Assembly (NCBI GenBank): GCA_963971225.1
Contig: OZ020269.1
Coordinates: 95,793,540-95,857,539 of the forward strand
Origin: Melieria omissa
Lineage: Eukaryota; Arthropoda; Insecta; Diptera; Ulidiidae
Length of the DNA stretch: 64,000 nucleotides
Direction of reading: 5' to 3'
Positions within the stretch are counted from its first letter, which is position 1, and each line of letters begins with the position of its first letter. Of this stretch, positions 11,311-24,124 are shown one piece after another. The translations under genes and the position numbers were made by a program. The notes under the pieces are model-generated. The model searched no databases and had not been told where the DNA came from. It saw nothing but the letters and a program-made list of their open reading frames with translations.

Positions 11311-13300
11311 ACATTTTCACTTTTGGCTTAATTCTGGCGTTCAAGTTAATTTCTGAGCTTTGATGTGTTCAAAGACCTATAGTAGAATTTTATGGCAAAT
11401 ATTTTCGTGGTACATTTTATCCTTAAAAAGTCCTGTTTTACAGGACATTTTTGGCATTAAAAATAAAAGGGTCAAATTGACCCATGCAAATAGGAGCTAC
11501 AGGGTTAAAATGCTACACAAAATTGTTCTTCGTAGTATTTTACATCAAATTGCTAAACACATCATATACCTAAAACGTGAGGTTACATGGTTTTCGTATG
11601 CCGATTCACCAGAAGAATGTGCAAAAGAGGGAAAACTTTGATCCCCCAAAAAACAATTCAGACGTAAACTTTCAAAACGCCGATACACGTATATTTTTTT
11701 TTACCCCCTCTACCAGAATCCGTTGTCAGAACTTTGTTATTTAAAAAAAAGTTAGATTTTGTTGTGTAGTGTAATAGAAAATAATTTGATTATACATTTT
11801 GAACCCTCACTTGACACTTATGAAGTTTCTTTTCACCTACAATCAACCACAAAAGGGTTAAACATTACAATTTGTGTTAGTTTTTGCTTTACCTTTTTGT
11901 TATTTCTTTTTGTTTGCACCGACAATTGCGCACTGCATGCCCTGAATTTATGATTCGACGTGCAGTCGAAACGTCATAAGTCTTCAGTGTTCGGCATGCA
12001 TACGCCGGACATTGTTTAATGTCACCTCCGATGCATTTATGGATATTTATTTGTGGACTCTTGCGCGCATCGAACGAAAAATGCCAAATGCATTCACTTT
12101 GCTTGTGCTTCTGTGATTGATTTGCAATATTTTCTCGACCATTGAGCTGCTCGAGTCGTCTGCAAATGCCAGCAATGTTGAATTATTCAGTGGCCGGCAC
12201 AAAACAAAAACAAAACAAACCACAAGGGAGCAGCGCAGAGTTGCGTAGATTTGGAATTTATGCATAACAACGATTCGTATTTATACAATAAAATCGCTGT
12301 TGTTGCAATTGAAATATGCAGCAACTGAAATATTCAGCTGCTGCACCCGTTGACACTCGGGAGATGTCTTTATAGTTGCATTGTTGCAACAGTTTTGATT
12401 GAATATTTTATTCGAGTCTCGAACGTTGAAATTAGCTCTGAAGTAAAGTGATTGCATTCGCTTTCATAAAAAATATTAAAAAAAACTATAAAATGCTTCA
12501 ATTTGCCCAAAAATGTTAATTTATTAGTTAAAAACAGGTTTAACTGTCATTTATAAAAATTCAATTTTTATTCGTGCAACACTTTGACACACTAACACCC
12601 AACTAACCGGGCCAGTCTCACTTGCCGCACGCACTGAAAACCCAACCTAACGCAGCCAAACTGGTCCTCAGCATATTAAATTACTGACTTTTTTCAATAG
12701 CAATCACTTTCGTCATACTTTTTCAAAATGTTGGCGGCGTTCACAATCGAACAATTTATATCAAAGTCATTAAATTACTCTAAATAACATTAATATTCAT
12801 TGGTGGCTGAGCAACGTTTTGGTCTTTTTTGAAACACTAAAACAGGCTTTTGCCTGAATCAGGTTTTCATAAAATATATGAAAAGTTACTAAACCTTACT
12901 TATTTCTGTACGCAACATAGATTGCTCCCATAAAGAAGGCAATGATTGCTTCTCGCCTCTGTTTCCATCCTTCCAACTACTGCGCTCTGCGCATTGTGAA
13001 TACCCCCATTGTTAGTTTGCAAATAGTTCATAAGAAACGTATAAAAGTGTCACATTACATGTCGCACTGCATTTTACGGCCTTGTTGCACTCGAGGTGCC
13101 GCATTTCTGCTGCTGCCTGCTGTCGGTAATGCAATATTTTGAGTGAATGTCGTTCGCAGCACTGTGCGTGTTTGGTGAATATCTCTATGCGCGTTTGAAA
13201 TGCCAGACTACTGCAAAAGAAAAAGTTGCATTATCTTGATTTATTTGCATTTTTGTTGCAGACTTTTTTGATTTAAACAGGCTTTAAAAAACTGGTGTGA
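11311..13300. other. Intergenic, no gene seen
   Basis: Unique-looking sequence. TTAA-adjacent phrases at 11499-11507 and 11853-11861 hint at an eroded transposon, but the two ends point the same way. No coding or RNA gene was recognised. Confidence 0.25.
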
Positions 13301-13339
13301 CAGGTAGCAGTGAAAATAAAATTATAAAGAAATAATAAT

Positions 13340-13860
13340 AAAATGGAAATTCATAAAATTAAAATAAAAATTAACAAATTAATAATGACAAAAATTAAGA
13401 AACCTTTTATTTGAATTTTTTAGTACTTTGCATGTTTAAGAAAATTGTCTGAAAAGTTTCCAAACTCAACTAAAAAAATAATAATAAATTAAAATTACTA
13501 AAATAAATAATAAAATAAATAACTAAAAATTAAAACCTTAAATAATAAAAAACTCTTAAAAAAATACATTTATGATTACAAAAATTAAGAAACTTTTAAT
13601 TTGAATTTTTTTAATAAGATTAAGATTGTCTGAAAAGTTTCGAAACTCAACTAAAAAAATAATAATAAATTAAAACTAATAAAATAAATAAATAAAATAA
13701 ATAATAAAATAAAATAAATAAATAAATAAATATTAAAACCTTAAATATTAAAAAAATAATAAAAAATAAATACGTTATGATTACAAAAATTAAAAAAATT
13801 TTTAATTTGAATTTTTTGCGTAAGATTAAGATTGTCTGAAAAGTTTCCATGCTCAAAATT
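13340..13860. repeat. Three AT-rich units, ~180-205 bp apart
   Basis: The phrase GATTGTCTGAAAAGTTTC, preceded by an AAAAATTAAGAAAC-like block, occurs near 13447, 13625 and 13829. AATAATAATAAATTAAAA runs follow the first two copies. The units are degenerate. Confidence 0.75.
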
Positions 13861-14009
13861 CTGAGCTTGGCCAGGTGATACTTCAACTTGGGTGCTTGCA
13901 ATAATTCTTAAATTATTCTTCGATAGACTACGATATATTCATTCTTCCTGTTGTATGATCTAACAATTGCATTGAAATGTTGTAATCTTGGTTAGTTTTT
14001 CCACACCTT

Positions 14010-15700
14010 AGCGGTTACCATGGCGACGGTTTGATCTGCTTGACCAGCACCCTACTCACCAAAAGAACCCCAAATCGACATTTTTGTGTTCCCTAAGTAA
14101 ACAGCTGTGCTTTAAGGGCAGACATTTTTTTCAAAGGTGGAGGCCATCACGTTCACAAACTGCGATTTGATCTGCTTGACCAGCTTCCTAGTCACCAAAA
14201 TAACCCTAAACCGACTTTTTGTGTTCCCTAAGTAAACAGTTGTGCTTGAAGGGCAGAGATTTTCGTCAATTGTGGGCCCATCACTTTCACGAACTACGAT
14301 TTGATCTGCTTGACTAGCCTCCTTACTCATCACATTTAACCTCAAACCGACTTTTTTTGTTCCCTTAATAAACAGTTTTGCTCGAAGCAGAGAGACTTTT
14401 GTCAACTTTGGAGACCATCACTTTCATAACCTTCAATTTGATCTGCTTGACCAGCCTCCTTACTCATGACATTTACCCTGAAACCAACTTTTTGTGTTCC
14501 CTTAGTAAACAATTGAGCTTGAAAGCTAAAGAGCTTCTTCAAATGTGGAGGCCATCACTTTCACAAACTGCATTTTGATCTGTTTGATCTGCTTGACCAG
14601 CCTTCTTACTCAAAAAAACTAACCCTAACCGACTTTTTTGTTTCCCAAATTAAATCTTGCTCTCGAAAGCCAGAGATTTTCGTCAAATGTGAAATTCGTG
14701 AATGTGATATCGAATTCATTTCACAAGCTTCATTTTGATTTGCTTGATCATCATGCTAACGCATCACATTTAACCTCAAATCGACTTTTTTTGTTCCCCA
14801 AATTAAAAGTTGCGCTCGAAAGCCAGAGATTTTTGCCAAACGTCGAGGTCATCACTTTCGCAAGCTTCAGTTTGATCTGCTTGACCAGCCTCCTTACTCA
14901 TTTCATTTAACCTCAAACCGACTTTTTGTGTTAGTAAACAGTTGTGCTCGAAGCATATAGATTTTCGTCAACTGTGCACACCATCACTTTTTTAACCTTC
15001 AGTTTGATTGGCTTGACAAGCCTCCTTACTCGTCACATATAACCTCAAACCGACTTCTTGTGTTCCCTAAGTAAACAGTTGTGCTTGAAGGGCAGAGATT
15101 TTCGTTAAAAATGGAGGCCATCATTTTCACGAACTCCGATTTGATCAGCTTGACCAGCCTCCTTACACCTCACATCTAACCACAACCGACTTTTTTTTGT
15201 TCCCCAAATTAAAAGTTACGCTCGAAAGCCAGATATTTTTGTTAAATGTGGAGGCCATAACTTTCACGAACTGCGATTTGATCTGTTTGATCTGCTTGAC
15301 CAACCCTCTTACTCACCACATCTCACCCAAGCGACTTTCTTTGTTAACCAAATTAAAATTTGCGCTCGAAAGAAAGAGATTTCTGTCAAATGTTGAAGCC
15401 AACACTTCCACAAGCTTCAGTTTGATCTGCTTGACCAGCCTCCTCACACCTTAGTTAGCAATTATGTTCGAAGAATAGAGATTTTCGTCAAAAGTGGAGG
15501 CAATCACGTTCACAAACTGCGATTTGATCTGCTTGACCAGCCCTCTTGCTCACGACATCTTACCCCAAACGACTTTTTTGTTAACCAAATTAAAAGTTGC
15601 ACTCGAAGCACAGAGATTTTCGCCAAATGTGAAGATCGGCAGTTTCACAAGCTTCAGTTTGATCTGCTTGACCAGCCTACTTACTCGTATTTTGCAAAGA
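14010..15700. repeat. ~135-bp satellite array, about 13 units
   Basis: The anchor GATCTGCTTGACCAGCCTCC recurs near 14034, 14167, 14304, 14440, 14587, 14736, 14874, 15009, 15145, 15290, 15425, 15527 and 15662. Each unit then has a CTCATCACATTTAACC block, a CGACTTTTTGTGTTCCC block, a GTAAACAGTTGTGCTTGAAG block and an AGAGATTTTCGTCAAATGTG block. Spacing is mostly 130-148 bp, with one unit of about 100 bp. The frames are not coding. Confidence 0.92.
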
Positions 15701-18700
15701 AAGACACCGTGTATCATTTGGAAGGGTTAAACAATTAGAAGCATCAGTGGGAACAGCGTGTAGACTCACAAGAAGACTGAGTAGAAAAATACAAATATTT
15801 TTGATGAACAAATTTCTTGTATCTTTGTTAGGTCAAAAACTTTTCAGACCACCTATTGTATATAGATTACCTACAGTTTGTTCTTTCTTTGATTGAATTA
15901 TTCTTTAGTTGCGTATTATTTAGTTAGTTATTCATAGAAATATTTTCAATTTAATTAGTTGATTGTCATTTCAATTAATGTATTTCTCTTCTAACATAAA
16001 TTTAGAGCAAATACTAAAAGTCGTTTAACTAAACTAGTTAATTCAAAATTCACTTCTGATTAAATATATAAATCTTAAGAAACGAACCAATCAAATTAAT
16101 TAAATACATAAATTTCATTATTTACTTTACTGGTTTATCTACGCTTGATCCCTTTTCCTTTTCAGCTGCTTTCTTACTATTTACGAAACTGAAACCATTC
16201 GCTCAATATTTGATTAACTTAATTAAATGTCCGCTACAGTTCGCCATTACTTGGCATCAATTTTTCAACGAATTTTCCCTTTGCGTGTTCTTCAAATTTA
16301 CCTTTGCTGACAGCAATTTACTTGGTTCAGCGCATCCGTGCTGCCAGCAACTTAAATTGCTGTCAGTCAACAAAAAGGTAACTGAAAAAATGAAACAACA
16401 ACAACTACAATGTCCCATGTAAATTACAACAAAGCATTATTGTGCATTGAATAAGCGTATTTCGAGCACAACAACAAAAACGTGAGCGTATTATGTCAAA
16501 AAGTTCAATTTGGGCAAATTAAAAAAAAATGTGGTTCTAAGTGGAAAATTTTCGGTATATTTCAACTGTACATAGGTTTCGAGTTGAACTTATTTATGGA
16601 CGGGTCTAATTTGAAAAAAAGAGCAAAGCAGCTTAAACCCAGCTCACATTTAGCCAGTTAGGCACTTGGCTTGTTTGCATAATGCAGCTTTTATGAGGTT
16701 AAAGTTAGAGGCTTTGTGTTGCCTTGGTGTCTGAGAGTGTTTAGCACTCAAATCCATAAGCTGCTTTAAGGCAGCAAAAGCTATGCTGATGTAGGAAATT
16801 AAGTCGTTTTTCAGAGAAAAATTCATTTTCGCTTGAAATTATTTCAAGGAAAAGACAGGAAGAAAAGTCTGAAAATATTAGAATAAAATTTAGCTTATTA
16901 GCTTTAAATCGTACTAAAAAAGTACTAATATAAATGTATATGTTTGTGTGTGTGTATACGGAAATGTCATCTTCAACTTCTGCAATGTGTCTGTGTTTTT
17001 TTCTGTATTTGCACTCACCGCCTTTCGATGTTCTTTGTCGGATATTAAGCTTTTGTTAATGCTTTTTGCTTTATTTTGTCGCTTTAACTATAACATACAT
17101 ATTTATATCGCTTGTCAGCGTACATATGTTTGTCGGGCCACATGTCACATGTCACAGCAGCAGCACAGCAGTGCGAGCGCATCAGGCGTACACATGTGGG
17201 CGTATTAAGTGCGTTATTGCCTACACGTGACGTGCAACGCATTAAGCTTTGTCGCTTGCGACAGTTTAAAGTGACAACACTTAATGACAAAAAGTCACGT
17301 TTGTTCGGCAAACATGAAAATTCCAAATGTCAAATGCTCGACGCAGCGATGTGTGTTGGCATTTGTGCACTCGTGATGCTCAGCTGAAATGTTGCGTATA
17401 CGCCATGAAGTGCGGTGAGGGAGAAATCAGAGCGCGTTGGCTGCTACGAGTATGAATGTTGACAACAAAAACAAATACTTAGACAATGGCTGGAAAATTG
17501 TTTGTTGTTCTTATTGTTGTTGTTGTTATTAATAGTTTTTGTTGTTTTTAGTGTAGAAAGCCACTAAATTTCATTTACAAAACAGAGTTCAGTAAGTTTA
17601 TTACTCGGTCAACTCTTTACAATTACATATTTCTTTTCTTTCGCCTAATGGCCCAAAGGCACATTAACGCCGCCTGCTTTGGGCCTTTTGGCACTTGCTG
17701 TGCAATTTATTTGCCTACATTTTAAAGCACACACACACAGCTAGCAGCCAGCGGCAGTAAAGTTTATTTAATTTGAAAATGTTTCCATTACAACTGACTG
17801 TAAAATGTGTGTGTGTGTGTACATTGTACTACTACAAATAACTATAAATAGTTGCTGCACCAAATTGCAAAGTGTTTTCCGTAAGTGTGCGTTTTGCTGA
17901 AAACCAACGCAAAGCACTGCAGCTGCCTGTCTTGGCTGCAGGCCAATAGCCATTTCCTGCTTCCTGATATCCATGGCCAACTTAAAGTACTGACCTTTAT
18001 TGTTGTTGTTACTGCTGCACACACTTCCTTTAAACTTGGCTACACAAATACAAGTAAATACCGCAGCAGGCGCAACATTGCGCCTGTCATATCAACTCCC
18101 CTCACCTCTCCTATAGAGCACACAACATTGTTGGTTAGTGGTTTCGCCACGTTGTTACACTCAACTATGCTTCAAAGCCACGTGCAGCTATTCACTGAGT
18201 CCAAGTTCGAGTGCAAATGTTACGTCAATTCACGCCTCTGCACTGCCTTAAACACTCTCGAAACATATGCAAATGAATCTTATTGATTTTTGGTTTTATG
18301 CGCCACATTTTTTTTAGCAGCTCGACCTGCGCTAAATGGCGAATGCAAATTTTGCTGAAATGAAAATAACCTTGAAAGCAATCAAGGACATAGAATTTTT
18401 GCTCTAATACGCCGGTCACGCTGCCTTGTTAGCGGCTGGAAAATCAATAGCTGTGGTTCTATTTGTTTTGGGGCATAAAATTTTGGTGGAAAAATGCGCG
18501 TTGCGGTTTAATTTTGGCAATGGTCGGTCGGTGCCTTATTAGAAATAAATAATTTTTGGTGTTTACTTTAAGTGCAAAATGGATTTTTGGGTAAAAAGAG
18601 AAGAAAAGAGAAGAAAATAAATTGCAGCAATTTCCTTTTTTATATACGATACAATGTTTAATGATTGAATTGAATTTGGAAGGATTTAGAGGTTAATTCA

Positions 18701-18705
18701 CATGA
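15701..18705. other. Intergenic, no gene seen
   Basis: AT-rich unique sequence with short (TG)n at 16939-16955 and 17805-17821 and a (TTG)n run at 17500-17530. No exon, RNA gene or transposon end was recognised. Confidence 0.3.
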
Positions 18706-18795
18706 CGGGCTCCATAGTCCAGTGGACAGTGCGCTGGCTTTTTCCACCAGAGGCTCTAGTTTCGATTCCTAGCTCGGGCTGGTGAAACATTCGTT
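18706..18795 (+). repeat. tRNA-derived SINE head (family 1, second copy)
   Basis: TAGTCCAGTGGACAGTGCGC resembles box A, and AGTTTCGATTCC ~30 nt later resembles box B. The trailing GCTGGTGAAAC matches the copy at 875-960. The acceptor ends do not form a proper tRNA stem. Confidence 0.55.
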
Positions 18796-19620
18796 TACTT
18801 CTACTGCTATTTCTATTTGAGTTATAATTCGAGGAATCCATTCTGCTTAATACTTCATGTATTCAAGATGTTTGGTCAATATTGAAATAGCATTCTAACT
18901 CAGTTAAACAGCAATCAATCTTGATCAATCTAGATCAATCTTCAACCTCAGCAGAGCAACGCTTGTATAATTGGTCTAAGAATTTGGGTGATCTTTGTGA
19001 GATTCGTCCTCTAAAGAAAAATGTTCAATCTTAAATCTACTGAACCACTTTGAAAAGGTCCCCAGGCATAGTTCGTTCTCTCTCTCTAGTTCTCTCTCTC
19101 TTTTTGGCATTTAATAAATATTTCCCTCGGGCTTAAAGTTTCACCAAAGTTCCTAAGAAATGGCAAACCGCATCTGTTAGTTCGATGGAAGTGGAAATTG
19201 CAGTTTGTTGTTTGATTTTGTCTTTTTTGTTTATCATTAAATTTGCGTTTTCTTGTTTCCATTTTGGCTGTTTGCTATGAAACTTCAAATGAAATATTAC
19301 TGTACTATGCCAAATCAGTTGGTAGTTATAATTTATCAATAGTTTACTACTCATTGCCAACTACTTAGTGCCGCCGTAGGTTGCAGTTTCATAAAGTTTG
19401 TATTATAAGTATTGTTTTATTAATTTTTTTAATTTTTTTACATGACAGAAGACACTTACTATAAGAAAATAATATTATACGTATAAAAAAAATTGATATA
19501 AAAATTAAAAAAAATTTTATAAAAATTTCCACAAATATTCTTCTCTAGACTAGAAGAATCCATTAAGCAACAAATCTAAGTTTCAACGCCTTTCAGTTTG
19601 GAAATCAAATTCATAAATCA
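18796..19620. other. Intergenic, no gene seen
   Basis: A (TC)n tract lies at 19078-19101. Otherwise this is AT-rich sequence with no recognisable feature. Confidence 0.3.
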
Positions 19621-20402
19621 ATGTTACTCATACGCCATGTTGGGCCAATTCTCATGCTCGAGTAAACAACGGTACTAGGCGGCGTATGAGTGATTAAAAT
19701 GTATAAGGAATGTTACTTAGAAGAATGTTAGTTAGAATGTTACTCATACGCCATGTTAGGCCAACTCTCATGCTCGAATAAGCAGGAATGATACTTAGAA
19801 GAATGCTATTTCGAATGTTTCTCATACGCCATGTTGGCCCAATTCTCATGCATGAATAAACAGCGGTACAATGCGGCGTATGAGTTATTAAAATGTATAA
19901 GGAATGTTGCTCAGAAGAATGTTGTTTAGAATGTTACTCATACGCCATGTTAGGCCCATTCTCATGCTCGACTAAGCAGCGGTACTATGCGGCGTATGAG
20001 TGACTATAATTTAGAAACAATTACTGTCATTTTGAACCCTAATTGAAGTTCATAAATAATGAGTGACAATTGCTCAAGTAATCAATTTGTCAATTACTGA
20101 ACAAATATGACATGGCATTGATTTTAGAAAAATATAAATTTAATAATAAAACAAAGAATGTTGTTTTGAAGCAGAATGTTACTCATACGCCATGTTTGGC
20201 CCATTCTCATGCTCGAATAAGCAGCGGTACTATGCGTCGTATGAGTAAATAACTTTTAGAAACAATTACTGTAATTCTGAGCCCTAATTGAAGTTCATAA
20301 ATAATTTGTGGCAATTGCTCAAGTAATCAATTTGTCAGTTACTGAGCGTCATATTTGTTCATTGACATTGATTTTAGAAAAATATAAATTTAATAATGAA
20401 AT
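19621..20402. repeat. Cluster of five dyad-symmetric repeats
   Basis: ACTCATACGCC starts five units at 19626, 19742, 19820, 19936 and 20181. Four of them end ~45 nt later in the inverted arm GGCGTATGAGT (19681, 19875, 19991, and 20236 with one mismatch). The second unit has lost its right arm. Between the arms lies a conserved core: ATGTTGGGCCAATTCTCATG, then CTCGAATAAGCAGCGGTAC. The last two units sit inside a larger ~245-bp direct repeat, with copies from ~19932 and ~20177 to ~20402. Confidence 0.9.
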
Positions 20403-22480
20403 ATAATTCTTAAATATTTTTTAATTACACAAATTTAACTAAGTTCACTTTACTTATTCAAAAGTAGTTAAATTTCTTTATTTAGTTGAATACTTCTGCG
20501 CTTCGTTTAGCGCGACGCTTTAATTGAAACCGAAACTTTTACCATTGCCTTGAAATAAGTTAAATTTTTTTATCGGCAATGCACTTTCGCCACCCCGTAA
20601 GGATAAAACGCTACGCGGACAAGCAAGTTGCAACGTGGCAGCAACTTAACGTGAAAATTGCACCGTTTTCAGTTCACTAAGCTGCAATTGCGCGCTGCAC
20701 GGCGCTTAGAGTCGATCCACTGTAAGATTCAGTCAATGAGCGTTGGGTGCATTTGTGGGTGTGTGTGTCGAGCACCTCATGAATTATTCATGCAATGCAA
20801 TTAGTGCAAATTTAGTGCAAAACAGTTGGCATGGAATGGTGAAGAATGCACCACTGATCGCTTATTTAGTTGCACGCACACGCAAACGGTCACATTAGCA
20901 CGTACGACGTTTGCATAATCTGCTTGCCGTGTATTGCCACTGTCTCTTTGCTTCCAAAAAAAAGCACAGCGTATCGATTAAATGCCACTGGCTGTTGGCA
21001 ACACTGCGCCATGCATTTCAATCAAGCACGCTTGACGATTTTTTTTTTTTGATTTAAAACAAAATCACTCTCAACAATGTTGCATTGTTATTGTCGCGAA
21101 AAGTATTTTGAGTGTCGCACTTCAGTGCAGCGCAACGCTGCATAAGAATTTTTTCCAATCAACACCGGTTCGCATCGGTTCAATGCGCGTCGAGCTCGCA
21201 TTGCATTGGTTGCTACGAGCGTTGGCGCGTTCGCGTACCGCAGCGCGTGCGACCAAACTTGCATTAAAGAACCTTCACCTTGTTGTATAATCACATTGGA
21301 ATCTTATGGGTGGCAACTGTAACATGATTCTAGCAATTTTTCGTTCGTTGCGCTGCCCGTCCTCTGGCGCTTTTCAGTGCCTTCAGCATAGCTCGCGTGC
21401 AACTGCAAATGACGTTGGTTGATGTATGTGTGAGTGAGCGAGCGAGTGTGTGTGTGTGTATGTGTGTGTGTGTGTGTATGTTGCGGTTCGCCCACAGCTG
21501 TGTTAAGATTCTTTGTGCACTGTTTTTATGCTACAAGTAGCTATTTTAAATGCCCTCACATACTTTTATTAGGTTAAGCGCGCTTTTTGTTTTCCTTTGC
21601 TGCTATTTTGTGTATTTTTTAAACATTTTTTTATATTTTTTTTTAGTTTCTACTTTCAGTTTTAGCTACAAGCACACATTAATGTGAAGCAGTTTGGTTG
21701 GAACATTGTGTTGGTGGCTTAGTTGAAATGTTGTAACTTTATCTACTTAAGCCGCTCAAGGCAAATAGTGCATTTAAGGCAAATCGCTGTTGGCATTAAA
21801 GAAAATATTTAAAAGTATTTCGCAATGTGGCTTTCTAGCAAAAATGTAAGAAAAAGACGCAGAAAAGTAACTTTTGCTTTGAAAAGTTTTGCTTTAAAAA
21901 GCTTTAAATGTTAAGTGGAAGACTTATGTTTTGTTAGTTTGAAATAGCTGGATAGATCCGATCTTCCACATAGGAAAAGAAGCAGGCAGCTTCTCCTAAG
22001 ATTAGGTTACTTCATAAGCAGGTCTTTAACATCTATTTAGGATATCTCCGCGATGTTTCATGGAAACGGTTGCCCTATAATTTGAAGCCTCCTTCTACTA
22101 AGTGCTGGGGGTGAAGAACTGCTTTCAAAGGAAAACTTAAATGAAAGACTTAAATCGAAGACTTGTAATTCCGAACAGGGAGTTGACAACATCTTCTTCT
22201 TGAAAATCTCATAGATTTGCCTTTTGCTCTGGAAAAATTAGTCAACAAATTATTTTAATGTTAATATTTTGCTTATTTAATTACTTTTTATACATTTTTT
22301 TGTTATCTTAAATTTTTTTTTAACTTAATTTTACGGAACCTATGACTCTATGAATTGCTGTCCATTGCTCTTGTCATAGTAATAAAAAAATATTGACAGC
22401 AGAAAAGCACTAATTTGTACGGTCATTAGACATTACTTAGTGCACAATTTTTCGATTTCGGTAAGGAAACTCCTCTTATT
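20403..22480. other. Intergenic, (TG)n microsatellite
   Basis: A (GT)-rich tract lies at 21446-21480. The GC-richer stretch at 21100-21260 has short open frames on both strands but no recognisable protein. Nothing else was identified. Confidence 0.3.
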
Positions 22481-23060
22481 TTATGTTGAAATGGGGAGGT
22501 TAATGGAGTTTCCATAATACATTTTGATTATTGCTTCGTAGAAGCCCAAAAGTTGACCATTTCTCAACTCCGATTATATGGGAGACGCCCTCTGGTGGTG
22601 AAATTCGGAACCTTCAATAATTTTGTATTTTTTGTACTTAATAATATTGCCGAATGCTGAATAAATCATTCAAATCGGTTCAGTAGTTTCCGAGATAAAA
22701 TGCTGACTTAACTACTACTACATTTGCAAGAAGTGGGGAGCCAATTCCATAGAAAATGGCCAACATTGTATGGCAGCCCCCTTAAAACTTGAAGATATCG
22801 TATGTATGTATATATCGTAGGTATGTTTCGAAGAAAAATTTAGAAGAGAAAAAAATGGATGTCGGTCATACATTTGATACATCTGCGAGCAACCTGGGAG
22901 CAATGGGAGCCTATTTTATAAAAACCATCATTTTGTATGGGAGCCCCATTAAGGGTTGTTGATAGAGGGTAAATATGTTTGAAAGAAATGTTCAGTAGGA
23001 AAAACTAGTTGGAGTCAGTCATAGATTTTAACCCTCTAACAGCAACTTCTGAGCAGCTGT
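22481..23060. repeat. Probable eroded transposon, repeated GGGAGCC phrases
   Basis: TTGTATGGCAGCCCCCTTAA at 22767 and TTGTATGGGAGCCCCATTAA at 22932 are near-copies ~165 bp apart, each followed by a GAAAGAAAT/GAAGAAAAAT block. The pattern suggests internally repetitive transposon sequence. The family was not identified. Confidence 0.4.
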
Positions 23061-23660
23061 GGAGCAATTTGTCGAATATACGATTTTTTTTGTGAACTTT
23101 GATCTCGATGCGACGCCATTTAACCGCACTCTAGCCCAAGATTGTTTGGCTCATGTAAATTTTCACCAAACCGCATATAATGAGGGTTTCTTCAGCATCG
23201 AGAACCCATTATTAAGAATTCCCATACAACACTAAATCATGTCTAATGGTCATTGCTGATTCTTAAGAAGGTAGGTTGGTAAGTAGGTAACGGGTCACAA
23301 AAGTGATACCAGAAACAATCGAACTTACGGCCGCTCACTCACTGAATCGATTAAAGCTCCTTACGAAGCCTCGATGACTGTGAGTAGTTCTTCTGCCTAG
23401 ATCCCTTAGATTAAGGAGATGTTGCCAGGTGTGTCCTTCTTCTTCTAGATAATCAAGACCAGTTCATAGAAGGTGAAGTTCAATAGAAATCGTTTGAAAA
23501 TCTTCTCTGTTTCCTACTAAAAAATTCCTTGGTATACTCAAAGAAAAGGTTTTCTTCATTCCTTGTTTACTCCTCTCGGCAGCATAGGGCCTTACCAAGA
23601 CATTGCCTTATGTTGGTTACGTAAATCGGTTGTGTGGTTTAGCCAATGTAGGTAATTGGC

Positions 23661-23875
23661 CTACCGCAGGTAGTCCTTAGTAATGGGGCGCCATCTACCG
23701 CTACTTAGGAACGACGCCTTCGAGCTACCACTCATAGCGCCATCTGTCGTGTAAAAGAGGTGACACCAAGATGGTTGGGATTTCGCTAGGAGCGGTTTGG
23801 GGCTCTTTTTTCGCTAATGCCCGCTTCCCGTTACAGATGTCACTGGTGCACCACATAGCTGTATATTTGTTTTCC
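23661..23875 (+). repeat. Dispersed repeat family D, copy 1
   Basis: This ~215-bp stretch matches the reverse complement of 59870-60093 across its whole length, with small gaps. Shared blocks include TAATGGGG, GCCATCTACCGC, GCCATCTGT(C/T)GTGTAAA, CAAGATGGTT, TTCGCTA and TAGCTGTA. The family is unknown. Both copies lie near RNase H relics, so a non-LTR untranslated region is one possibility. Confidence 0.75.
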
Positions 23876-23989
23876 TTTTGGGATCATCTGAGGGTCGGCA
23901 TTTTTGAACTGGGGTATGTTAGAGAACAGGGTATGGGGTATGTTAAGAAATATTTAGAGAACAGGAAAAGTTTAAAGAGTGCAGGATTA

Positions 23990-24062
23990 TGCACCAGGTA
24001 AAAGTCGAACCCACCACCTCTGGGATGATAGATAACTGAGCACTGAGTCTGGCCACATAACC
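23990..24062 (-). repeat. tRNA-like sequence, possible SINE head
   Basis: On the minus strand TGTGGCCAGACTCAGTGCTC resembles box A, and GTGGGTTCGACTTT ~25 nt on resembles box B. There is no matching acceptor stem. It is unlike the family 1 heads in detail. Confidence 0.35.
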
Positions 24063-24124
24063 TCGCTTTCAGTTGATCAGTTCCACCGATTTGTTTTTGT
24101 CGTACATTAACCAGTTTGATTGGC

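Noticed and set aside
11499..11861. piggyBac-like ends (GGGTTAA at 11501-11507 and 11855-11861)
   Set aside because: Both ends point the same way instead of being inverted, and no matching left end with TTAA was found.
14010..15700. CRISPR-like regular repeats
   Set aside because: Units are contiguous degenerate satellite with no unique spacers, in eukaryotic-type DNA. The other arrays fail for the same reason.
17500..17552. Acceptor-like (TTG)n tract ending in TTTTTAG
   Set aside because: No open exon or matching donor follows. Pyrimidine runs of this kind are common by chance in this AT-rich DNA.
21088..21294. Paired 60-68-codon frames on both strands in a GC-richer patch
   Set aside because: The two strands overlap almost completely with no recognised motif, so neither can be supported as a gene.
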